From the NCBI GenBank assembly GCA_023426505.1, contig JAFAAP010000089.1, forward strand, positions 1-55,941: DNA of 55,941 nt, written 5' to 3'. Source of the DNA: Pseudomonadota bacterium. Its GTDB lineage: Bacteria; Pseudomonadota; Alphaproteobacteria; Rhizobiales; Beijerinckiaceae. Made by a program: the position numbers and the translations under genes. Each line of letters opens with the position of its first letter. Position 1 is the stretch's first letter. Of this stretch, positions 16,799-24,278 are shown in pieces. Under the pieces are notes generated by a model. It was not told the origin of the DNA. It did no database searches and saw nothing but the letters and a program-made list of their open reading frames with translations.

Positions 16799-18493
16799 CT
16801 ACTTCGCTATGGCCGCCCGCGCTGCCTCGATTTGCCCCTTCACGGCTTCAAGGTTGAAGCTCGCGCCCTTTTGCATCGGCGGGAACTCGACCGCCGTCAT
16901 GGCCAGCTTCTCCACTTGCTGCTGAACGAACACGAAGCGCCAGAATTCGTACTTGAACCAGTCGAAATATTGTTGCGCACCCTCTCTGGTCCCGGAATTG
17001 GGCCAGCCGGTGCGCTCGAATGGATCGAGGCGCAGGTTGGTCAGGAACGGCACGTCGACAAGGGTCTTGCCGCCCAGCCAGCCGCCCGGCTGGTCGATGA
17101 AGCGATACTTGTAGTCGCCGAAACGCACGGCGCCCAACGTGCTTTCGCCGAAGTAGAAGATCTCCTGGCGATTGGACGGACCCTTACCGGTGATCAGGTT
17201 GGTTTGATCATAACCATCCAGATGCACCTTGTAGGTCCGGTCACCGATCTTCTTGCCCTGCTTCAGCTCGGCGGTGATATTCGGGTTTCCGGCGGCCGTC
17301 AGGAGCGTCGGGAACCAGTCGAGCCCGGAGATGAGACCGTTCTCGACCTTGCCGGCCGGCACCTTGCCGGGCCAGCGGATCATGGCCGGTGCGCGGAAGC
17401 CGCCTTCCATCACCGTGCCCTTGCTCTGGGCGAAGGGGGTCTGTCCGCCATCAGGCCAAGTAAAAACCTCGGTGCCGTTGTCAGTGGTGAACACGACGAT
17501 GGTGTTGTCGTCCACACCGGCGTCCCGAAGCTTGTTCATCACGAGGCCGATGTCATCGTCGAGCTGCGCCATACCGGCCTCATGGATGGACCAGCCGTTC
17601 TGGGAGTTGCGCATCGCCTCGTATTTCGGCGACAGGTGCGTGACGATGTGCATCCGAGTCGGGTTGAGCCATAGGAAGAACGGTTTGTTGTCGGCCCTCG
17701 CCTTGTCGATGAACTTGAGAGCATTGTCGCGGATTTCGTCGTCCACGGTTTCCATGCGTTTCGGGCACAACTCACCCGCGTCCTCGATCCTTTGCTTGCC
17801 GACCTTGCCCCAGCGCGGATCCGCGGTGGGATCATCGACATTCGTTGCATATGAGTGGAGCATGTTGCGCGGGCCGACCTGCGCCCTCAGATCCTGCGGA
17901 TAGTTCGGATGGCAGGGGTCCTCCATCGCATCGAGGTGATAGAGATAGCCATAGAACTCGTCGAACCCGTGCACCGTGGGCAGGAACTCGTTCTTGTCGC
18001 CCAGGTGGTTCTTGCCGAACTGCCCCGTGGCGTAGCCCAGGTCTTTCAGTGCGGTGGCAATCGTCACCGCCTCCGCTGGTAGTCCAATGGGCGCGCCGGC
18101 TTGGCCGACCGTGGTCATGCCGGTGCGGATCGGTAGCTCTCCGGTAATGAAGTTGGCGCGACCAGCGGTGCAGCTCGCCTCGGCATAGTAGTCGGTGAAC
18201 AGCATGCCCTCTGCGGCGATCTTGTCGAGATTGGGCGTCCGCCCTGCCATCATACCGCGGTGGTACGCACCGATATTCCAGATGCCGATGTCATCGCCCA
18301 TGATCACGACGATGTTCGGCCGTGCCGGCGCCTGAGCGGCAGCCGGCGTCAATGCGGCGGCAGAGATGAGCGCGGTGGCGCCCAACAGAGCCGTTCGCGA
18401 CGCGTTGCACGCGCCGGCAAGCGCCCCCTCGAGCCGGGATCGACAGCCTGTGGAAGCGGTTTTGGACTCTCCCGCGAGAATTGTACGAAGCAT
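16799..18493 (-). CDS. exported arylsulfatase (type I, formylglycine-dependent)
   Basis: A 564-residue type I sulfatase that hydrolyses sulfate esters after its active-site Cys is oxidised to formylglycine. The modification motif is C108-T-A-G-R112 (ASCTAGRANF), the CxAxR variant. Metal-binding residues appear as MGDDIG (Asp67, Asp68) and TTDNGTE. Other alkaline-phosphatase-superfamily landmarks are GKNHLGD and the HIVTHLSPKYE loop. The N-terminus has a long hydrophobic signal region (about 33-54) ending AAAQA. GAGGGAG before the ATG at 18493 supports the start. The maturase FGE lies immediately upstream (23 bases) on the same strand, so the enzyme and its activator are made together. The substrate is unknown; the context of phosphatase, DUF1254 and barrels suggests scavenging of an organic ester. 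Confidence 0.93.
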   Translation of the reverse strand: MLRTILAGESKTASTGCRSRLEGALAGACNASRTALLGATALISAAALTPAAAQAPARPNIVVIMGDDIGIWNIGAYHRGMMAGRTPNLDKIAAEGMLFTDYYAEASCTAGRANFITGELPIRTGMTTVGQAGAPIGLPAEAVTIATALKDLGYATGQFGKNHLGDKNEFLPTVHGFDEFYGYLYHLDAMEDPCHPNYPQDLRAQVGPRNMLHSYATNVDDPTADPRWGKVGKQRIEDAGELCPKRMETVDDEIRDNALKFIDKARADNKPFFLWLNPTRMHIVTHLSPKYEAMRNSQNGWSIHEAGMAQLDDDIGLVMNKLRDAGVDDNTIVVFTTDNGTEVFTWPDGGQTPFAQSKGTVMEGGFRAPAMIRWPGKVPAGKVENGLISGLDWFPTLLTAAGNPNITAELKQGKKIGDRTYKVHLDGYDQTNLITGKGPSNRQEIFYFGESTLGAVRFGDYKYRFIDQPGGWLGGKTLVDVPFLTNLRLDPFERTGWPNSGTREGAQQYFDWFKYEFWRFVFVQQQVEKLAMTAVEFPPMQKGASFNLEAVKGQIEAARAAIAK

Positions 18494-18516
18494 GATACTT
18501 CTCCCTCTTTCCTGTT

Positions 18517-19503
18517 TCAGGTCTTCCGAGTTTCCCGGCTGACGCAGCGAAAGCCGACATGACTCGTCGAGGTGTCGACCGGCTGCGGGTGACGCGCTGC
18601 CGGACGGTAGCGGCGGCAGTAGTTGGGCGCGCACAGGTGCGAGCCGCCCTTCAGGACTCGGCGCGGGATCCGCGTTTCCGGCTGGCACGGGTCGAAGCTC
18701 TGGTCCTCGCGGCCGCCGCGCGGGTTCTCGGGGATGCAGCAGGCCTTCACGGCGTCGGCCGGGTGCTTCGGCACGTAGAAGTCGCTGGTCCATTCCCAGA
18801 CGTTGCCGATCATGTCGTAGAGGCCGTAGCCGTTGGGCGGGAACGCCGTCACGGGCGAGGTGCGCTCGAAGCCGTCCTGCGCCAGGTTCTGGAACGGAAA
18901 GGCGCCCTGCCAGGTGTTCGCCATCTGGCGCCCGTCCGGTGTGAATGCATCGCCCCAGGCGAACTCCGCCTGATCCAATCCGCCGCGGGCAGCGAACTCC
19001 CACTCGGCCTCGGTCGGCAGATCCTTGCCGGCCCAATGGGCATAGGCGAGGGCGTCCGCGTACGTCACGTGCACGACGGGATGATTGTCGAGGCCGTGGA
19101 TGGTGCTCTTCGGACCATGGGGGTGGCGCCAGTCGGCACCCTTGAGCAGCGTCCACCACTGGCTCCAGTTCCGGAGATCGACCGGATGATCCGGTGGCAC
19201 GAAGACGAGCGAGCCCGCATACAGCATGTGCGGCAGGGCGCCAGGGTAGTCCTTCGGCTTGGGACGCTTCTCGGCGAAGGTGACATGTCCGGTGGCGCGG
19301 ACGAAGTCGCGGAACTGGCGGTTGGTGACCGGCGTCCGGTCGATCAGGAACCCGTCGACGGTGACGCGGTGGACCGGCGCCTCCTCGGGGTAGTGTCGAT
19401 TCGAACCCATGCGGAACGTACCGCCGGGGATGCGGATCATGTCGGCGTCGGGATGGTCTGTCTGCCCATGGCTCTGACGATGGCGGAGTGTGGCCTGCGG
19501 CAT
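18517..19503 (-). CDS. formylglycine-generating enzyme (SUMF1/FGE)
   Basis: A 328-residue FGE-sulfatase-domain protein that oxidises the sulfatase active-site cysteine to formylglycine. It opens with MIRIPGGTFRMGSN and has the family blocks VTNRQFRDFV, LPTEAEWEFAARGG, GNVWEWTSDFY and GGSHLCAPNYCRRYRPAAR. The two cysteines of the last block (Cys291 and Cys296) match the copper-binding catalytic pair of aerobic FGEs, and GFRC near the C-terminus is normal. There is no signal peptide, consistent with cytoplasmic modification before export. GGGAG nine bases upstream supports the ATG at 19503. It is the first gene of a two-gene unit with the sulfatase. Confidence 0.93.
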   Translation of the reverse strand: MPQATLRHRQSHGQTDHPDADMIRIPGGTFRMGSNRHYPEEAPVHRVTVDGFLIDRTPVTNRQFRDFVRATGHVTFAEKRPKPKDYPGALPHMLYAGSLVFVPPDHPVDLRNWSQWWTLLKGADWRHPHGPKSTIHGLDNHPVVHVTYADALAYAHWAGKDLPTEAEWEFAARGGLDQAEFAWGDAFTPDGRQMANTWQGAFPFQNLAQDGFERTSPVTAFPPNGYGLYDMIGNVWEWTSDFYVPKHPADAVKACCIPENPRGGREDQSFDPCQPETRIPRRVLKGGSHLCAPNYCRRYRPAARHPQPVDTSTSHVGFRCVSRETRKT

Positions 19504-19788
19504 GGGCGTTGCTCCCGTCCTGGCATGCCCGCAGTATCGTCCAACGCTCGGTCATCGGGCTATCAGGGTCTCTCCTGAAAATGCTGGAGGCAGACCCTGA
19601 TTTGTGCCTCTTGTCGACCATGGTGGCTGGAGCCAGCCCGAATGGGGCGGTCGGTTACCCATCCATGGTTCAGGGTAGATGTGGGGTCGACGCGAATCGG
19701 CTCAGGGTTTAACGTATGTTGCCGGACCGAGGGCCTCCGTCGCGACTCTGGTCCCGTTGCGTTGCCCTTGCGGCCGGAGGTCGCCGTC

Positions 19789-21528
19789 ATGAGCAATGGC
19801 ACCGTCCCGGTGATTGCGCGATCCGTGCCGGGCCTGACGCCACGTCTGCGGGGGCGCATCACCCTGATCTTCATGACCACCATCGTTGCCGCGTGCCTCG
19901 TCGCCGCGGCCCTGTTGCTCTCCCGCGCGACGAACGAACGGCACGCGATCGAGCACCGTGCTCAGGAGGCTGCCAAGACACTCTCCTTCGGGTTCGATCA
20001 GGAGGTCGCCGCAGTCAATTACCTCCTCAAGGGACTGTCCAAGTCCCCGGCGCTCCTCTCGGGCGATACCAGGGCCTTCTATGACCAGCTCAAGGCCACT
20101 CCCGTTCCGGAAGGCTCCTGGCTGGTCCTGAACGACCTCGAACGGCAGGTCGCCAACACCTTGCGCCCGTTCGGATCACCGTTGCCGCGGCACGTCGACT
20201 TCCCGAACCACCAGGAGCAGCTCGACCGGATCCGGGATCGCAGGTGGTCGGTCTCCGGCCGGATGCTGGCACCCCTGAAGGGGCGCATCATCGTGGCGCT
20301 CAGCCTCCGGCTCGACGATCCGGACGGCCGGATGAATGGGCATCTGTCGATCACCCTGACGGAGGCGCGCCTGGGGGCGATCCTCGATGACCAGACACTT
20401 CCGGCCGGCTGGATGAAGGGCCTCTACGACCGCAAATTCCAGCCGATCGTGGCCGACAGGGACGGCCACAAAGGCTCCGACCTCCCGGTTCCCGCCGCCC
20501 TGGCCAGCCGCCTCGCCGATGCGGATCCGAACAGCACGATCACGGGAACCGTCGAGGCCATCGATGACCGTGGGATCCCGGTCGTCGTCACCTTCCGGCG
20601 TTCGGGTACAACGAACTGGACCAGTGTGGTCACGGTGCCGCTGGCCGAGCTCAATGCACCCGTCACGGCTGCCCTGTGGCGGATGGCCGGACCGGCGGCT
20701 CTTCTCCTGGCCGCTGGAGGGGTTGCCGCGTGGTTCACAGCCCGTCAGGTCGAGCAGCCGCTCCGGACGCTGTCCGATCAGGTCACCGGCGCGAAGAAGC
20801 AGGTCAACGAGTTGTCAGGCCAGTTGCTCGCGCTCCAGGAGGAGGAGCGGCAACGCATCGCCCGCGAGCTGCACGACTCGACGGCGCAGCACCTCGTGGC
20901 CGCGAGCCTCGGGCTGTCAGGCCTCGGGGCGCAGGTCCTTCCGCCGGGCCGCACGGCCCTGGCGGAGGTCGAGGGCCTGCTCACCGAGGCGCTCCGGGAA
21001 CTGCGCATCTTCACTTATCTGCTGCATCCACCGAACCTGGCGAAGGACGGCCTCCAGGCCACGCTGCGGGATTTTGCCGAAGGCTTCGCCGGGCGGACGG
21101 GCCTCGTCGCGCGGATCCGGATTCCCGAAGAGGTCGATGACCTGCCGCCGGCCCTCCAGCGCGCGATCCTGCGGGTGGTGCAGGAGGCCCTCACCAATGT
21201 GCACCGGCACGCCGATGCCTCGCATGTGTCGGTCAAGGCCCGGATCATGGCCGGACGGCTGGTGGTCCGCATCCGCGACAACGGGCATGGGATGACGGGA
21301 CGTGACCGGCCAGACGGACCGATCCGGCTCGGCGTCGGCGTCGCGGGCATGCGGGCCCGCCTGGAGCACTTCGGCGGCGACCTGCGCATCCGGACGGGCC
21401 GGAGCGGCACCGCCATCGTCGCAATGGTCCCGGTGCCCGATGCCGACCGGGCGCCGGGCCCTGCCGGGCGCCCGCGGATGCCATGGCCGTCGGGCCGGGC
21501 CAAGGCGGACGGTGAGGCCCACTCATGA
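19789..21528 (+). CDS. NarL-type sensor histidine kinase
   Basis: A 579-residue membrane histidine kinase. The first transmembrane helix is at about 24-46. A periplasmic sensor of about 245 residues follows, and its form is that of a CACHE-like domain. The second helix is at about 297-317. The HisKA_3 block EEERQRIARELHDSTAQHLV has His362. The ATPase part has the N-box RVVQEALTNVHRHA and the glycine motif RDNGHGM, so catalysis looks intact. The ATG at 19789 (GGAGG eight bases upstream) was chosen over a longer frame. The stop is about 135 bases before the cognate response regulator on the same strand. It is divergent from the FGE-sulfatase unit, so that unit is a possible target. Confidence 0.92.
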   Translation: MSNGTVPVIARSVPGLTPRLRGRITLIFMTTIVAACLVAAALLLSRATNERHAIEHRAQEAAKTLSFGFDQEVAAVNYLLKGLSKSPALLSGDTRAFYDQLKATPVPEGSWLVLNDLERQVANTLRPFGSPLPRHVDFPNHQEQLDRIRDRRWSVSGRMLAPLKGRIIVALSLRLDDPDGRMNGHLSITLTEARLGAILDDQTLPAGWMKGLYDRKFQPIVADRDGHKGSDLPVPAALASRLADADPNSTITGTVEAIDDRGIPVVVTFRRSGTTNWTSVVTVPLAELNAPVTAALWRMAGPAALLLAAGGVAAWFTARQVEQPLRTLSDQVTGAKKQVNELSGQLLALQEEERQRIARELHDSTAQHLVAASLGLSGLGAQVLPPGRTALAEVEGLLTEALRELRIFTYLLHPPNLAKDGLQATLRDFAEGFAGRTGLVARIRIPEEVDDLPPALQRAILRVVQEALTNVHRHADASHVSVKARIMAGRLVVRIRDNGHGMTGRDRPDGPIRLGVGVAGMRARLEHFGGDLRIRTGRSGTAIVAMVPVPDADRAPGPAGRPRMPWPSGRAKADGEAHS

Positions 21529-21662
21529 AGATTCAGGGTCTGCCTCCTACGGTTTCAGGGTTTTGCGCAGGTGGGTCCGACAGCCGGGCGGTGTATTCTG
21601 CCAGGGGACCCGGCCTCACCGGAACGGTAGCCGGCACCGGGTCGCCGGAAGGAAGGCTCGCG

Positions 21663-22295
21663 ATGACCCGCATCCTGATCGCCGACGATCACGACGTGGT
21701 CCGCTCTGGTGTCCGGACGATCCTGGAGGGACATGAAGGCTGGGAGGTGGTCGGCGAGGCGCGGGACGGCAAGGAGGCCGTCGACCTGGCCCTGGCTACC
21801 CGGCCCGATGTCGTGGTCCTCGACTATGCGCTGCCGCTGGTGAACGGCGTGGAGGCCACCCGCCAGATCCGGAGCCGCGTGCCCGGCAGCGAAGTCTTGA
21901 TCTTCACCATGCATGACACCGACAGTCTGGTGCGGGACGTGCTGGAAGCGGGTGCGCGTGGCTTCCTGCTCAAGTCCGATGCCAAAGCGCTTTTGGTCTC
22001 GGCGGTGGAGGCACTGGCCGCCCACAAGCCGTTCTTCACGGGCAAGGTCTCCGAGGCCCTGCTCGAGACCTACCTGTCGAAGGGATCCGCGGACGAGGCG
22101 GCGCTGACCGCCCGCGAGAAGGCCGTCGTGCAACTGATCGCCGAAGGCAAGACCAACAAGCAGATCGCCGACATCCTCAGCATCAGCACCAAGACCGTCG
22201 AGACCCATCGCGCCCTGGCCCTGCGCAAGCTCAACCTCGACACGACCGCGGCCCTGATCCGCTACGCGATCCGTAACGGTTTGGTAGAGGCATAA
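21663..22295 (+). CDS. NarL/FixJ-type response regulator
   Basis: A 210-residue response regulator. The receiver (1-120) has the acidic pair Asp8/Asp9, phosphoacceptor Asp54 in VVLDYALP, and the conserved lysine in GFLLKSDA. The LuxR-type helix-turn-helix (about 145-205) reads LTAREKAVVQLIAEGKTNKQIADIL. The start at 21663 has GGAAGG about seven bases upstream and removes a 46-codon extension that overlaps the kinase stop. It is the partner of the upstream kinase, in kinase-then-regulator order. Confidence 0.93.
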   Translation: MTRILIADDHDVVRSGVRTILEGHEGWEVVGEARDGKEAVDLALATRPDVVVLDYALPLVNGVEATRQIRSRVPGSEVLIFTMHDTDSLVRDVLEAGARGFLLKSDAKALLVSAVEALAAHKPFFTGKVSEALLETYLSKGSADEAALTAREKAVVQLIAEGKTNKQIADILSISTKTVETHRALALRKLNLDTTAALIRYAIRNGLVEA

Positions 22296-22423
22296 GCCCC
22301 AAAGGAGGCTTTCTCGCCGACATCCTCAGCCGCTCAGAAGATTCAACGACGTTGGGCTGCGGACGGGTCTGGGGTTAACAACGGATATCGGTTTGCGGTT
22401 ATGACCGGAAAGGTCCGGACCTG

Positions 22424-22444
22424 GCAGATTGCGTTGACAAAGTC
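22424..22444 (+). repeat. left terminal inverted repeat of the IS
   Basis: Reads GCAGATTGCGTTGACAAAGT and one more base. It pairs with the right end at 18 of 21 positions. Confidence 0.75.
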
Positions 22445-22525
22445 GGCATCGAGACGGGCTGGGACAGCGCTGAAGCTTGCTTTATTGAGGTCAGGTCTGA
22501 GGTGAGGTGTGCCCTTCGGACCTTC

Positions 22526-23896
22526 TCAGGTTCCTTGGGTCATCTGAGGCTCTGATGGGGTGATCAGCTTGGCGAGCTTTCTCAGGTTCTGGGCGGTGGC
22601 TGCCAGCAGGAACTCATCCTTTGCGCCGCACGGACCGCGCAGCCGCAGACGTCCCATCTTCAGGATCCGCTTGAGATGGGCAAACAGCATCTCGATCCGC
22701 TTGCGACCCTGACGCGACCGTTCATAGGCCGGCGTGCCGGCCAGTGCTCGGGCAACCTCTCTTGCGTGCTCGTAGATGCTGCGCGGGATCTTGCGCGACG
22801 GCGTGTTGGGGCAGCACTGTTCCTTCAGCGGACAGGGACCACAGTCAAAGGTGCTGCCCAGGTAAATGCGGGTGGTGCCCTCGTTCACGATGCGGCCGCT
22901 GGTGGTCAGGGTGTTGCCCTCGGGACAGGTGTAGGTGTCCGCCTCAGCATCATAGCTGAAGTCTGATCGCGAGAAGGTGCCGTCCTGGCGCTCGGACTTG
23001 TCGATGACGGGCACATGTGGCTCGATCTTCTGCTCCTCCACGAGCCAGTGCAGCATCTCGGCCGACCCATAGGCACTATCCGCCGCCAGCCGCTCGGGCT
23101 TGAGACCGAAGCGCTCAGCCGTGCGCTCCAGCATGGTGCGGGCGGCTCCCACTTCGGCCTGGCGCACCGCCCGGGAGGCTTCCACGTCCACGATCGCCGC
23201 TGCCTTGAGGTCGATGAGGTAGTTGTCCGCATAGGCAAAGAACGCCGGACCACGCATTGCCCCGGTCCACTGAGCCGCCGGATCCGAGGGTGAGACGAAC
23301 TTCGGCTCGACCTCGGTCGCAGCACCCCAGGCGGCCTCATCTAGCGTAGCGAGATACTCCCGCACAGCCCGCGGCCCTGCCTCGGTGTGGTCTTGGGCCC
23401 TCCAGTCAGCCCCTGCAAGAGAGCGCTGCTTGTTGGCATCGGCCTGGATCAGGCTGGCGTCCAGGGCAAAACCCTCGCTACCCACCAGCCCCTCGTCGAG
23501 GCAGCGTTGCACCACTGCCTCGAACAGGTGGCGGAACAGGTCAGACTCGCGAAAGCGCCCGTGCCGGTTCTTGGAGAAGGTGGAGTGGTCGGGCACCTTG
23601 CCCTCCAGGCCGAGACGGCAGAACCAGCGATACGCCAGGTTGAGATGCACCTCCTCACACAGGCGCCGCTCGGAGCGGATGCCGAGGCAGTAGCCGATCA
23701 GCAGCATGCGGATCATCAACTCAGGATCGATGGAGGGCCGTCCCATGGAGCTGTAGAAGCTCGCCAAATGCTGGCGCAGCTTGGAGCCGTCGACGAAGCG
23801 GTCGATGCGTCTCAGCAGGTGATCGGGCGGGATATGATCCTCGAGCCGGAACTCGTAGAACAGGCTCTCCTGCATCACGAGACGCTCGCCCATCAT
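22526..23896 (-). CDS. IS1182-family transposase
   Basis: A 456-residue DDE transposase. The N-terminal domain has the family pattern LRRIDRFVDGSKLRQHL and GRPSIDPELMIRMLLIGYCLGIRSERRL. The catalytic core begins near FALDASLIQADANKQRSL with the first Asp; a second Asp is in LAADSAYGSAEMLHWL, and the Glu lies in the C-terminal KRIEMLFAHLKRI block. A cysteine group in the middle (TCPEG, DCGPCPLKEQCCP) is typical of this family. It looks full-length and intact, so the element may be active. Confidence 0.93.
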   Translation of the reverse strand: MMGERLVMQESLFYEFRLEDHIPPDHLLRRIDRFVDGSKLRQHLASFYSSMGRPSIDPELMIRMLLIGYCLGIRSERRLCEEVHLNLAYRWFCRLGLEGKVPDHSTFSKNRHGRFRESDLFRHLFEAVVQRCLDEGLVGSEGFALDASLIQADANKQRSLAGADWRAQDHTEAGPRAVREYLATLDEAAWGAATEVEPKFVSPSDPAAQWTGAMRGPAFFAYADNYLIDLKAAAIVDVEASRAVRQAEVGAARTMLERTAERFGLKPERLAADSAYGSAEMLHWLVEEQKIEPHVPVIDKSERQDGTFSRSDFSYDAEADTYTCPEGNTLTTSGRIVNEGTTRIYLGSTFDCGPCPLKEQCCPNTPSRKIPRSIYEHAREVARALAGTPAYERSRQGRKRIEMLFAHLKRILKMGRLRLRGPCGAKDEFLLAATAQNLRKLAKLITPSEPQMTQGT

Positions 23897-23957
23897 GCCC
23901 CGGTCCTCCTGCTGAAAATGCCCGATTAGGGAATCACGATCCGCCGCTAATCACGAG

Positions 23958-23978
23958 GACTTTTTCAACGAAATCGGC
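23958..23978 (-). repeat. right terminal inverted repeat of the IS
   Basis: On the minus strand it reads GCCGATTTCGTTGAAAAAGT and one more base. Mismatches to the left end are at positions 3, 8 and 15. Confidence 0.75.
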
Positions 23979-24278
23979 ACAAGGCGGAAGTAGGCCGGAT
24001 GTCTGCTTCAGATGGGATCACCGGACATTCATGAAGGGCCGGCGAAAGTCAGAATCCGCTCCGTCAGAGGCGCTCCACATCTAGCTCAATCTCTTTGATG
24101 TATCCCTTCACCCAATCTTCACGTGCGGTCCTCGGCGGACCGACTGCAATACGGATCAACATCGAGGTTCAAGCGTAGCCGGATCAGATGCGGGACATGG
24201 GGGCGCTGCCGGCATATAATTGCCCCTCAACAGCCGAGCACCCCGCGCGGGCAAAGCGCGGAGACTGGATGGTCTCAG
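23979..24278. other. intergenic, no gene seen
   Basis: About 300 bases between the IS right end and the adenylate cyclase start. An in-frame upstream extension of the cyclase frame to 24123 has no support from a ribosome binding site or from family alignment. I see no clear repeat or RNA; the cyclase promoter should lie here. Confidence 0.4.

Larger units (their letters stand above)
22424..23978. mobile_element. IS1182-like insertion sequence
   Basis: A 1555-base element bounded by imperfect 21-base terminal inverted repeats (22424-22444 and 23958-23978, GATTKCGTTGAMAAAGTC core) that match at 18 of 21 positions. It holds one transposase gene. I see no target duplication in the flanking bases, and no flanking gene is visibly interrupted: it sits between the response regulator and the adenylate cyclase. 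Confidence 0.82.

Noticed and set aside
24123..24278. N-terminal extension of the adenylate cyclase
   Set aside because: Family members start just before the HRRLVAILAADI block; the extra 52 codons have no ribosome binding site.
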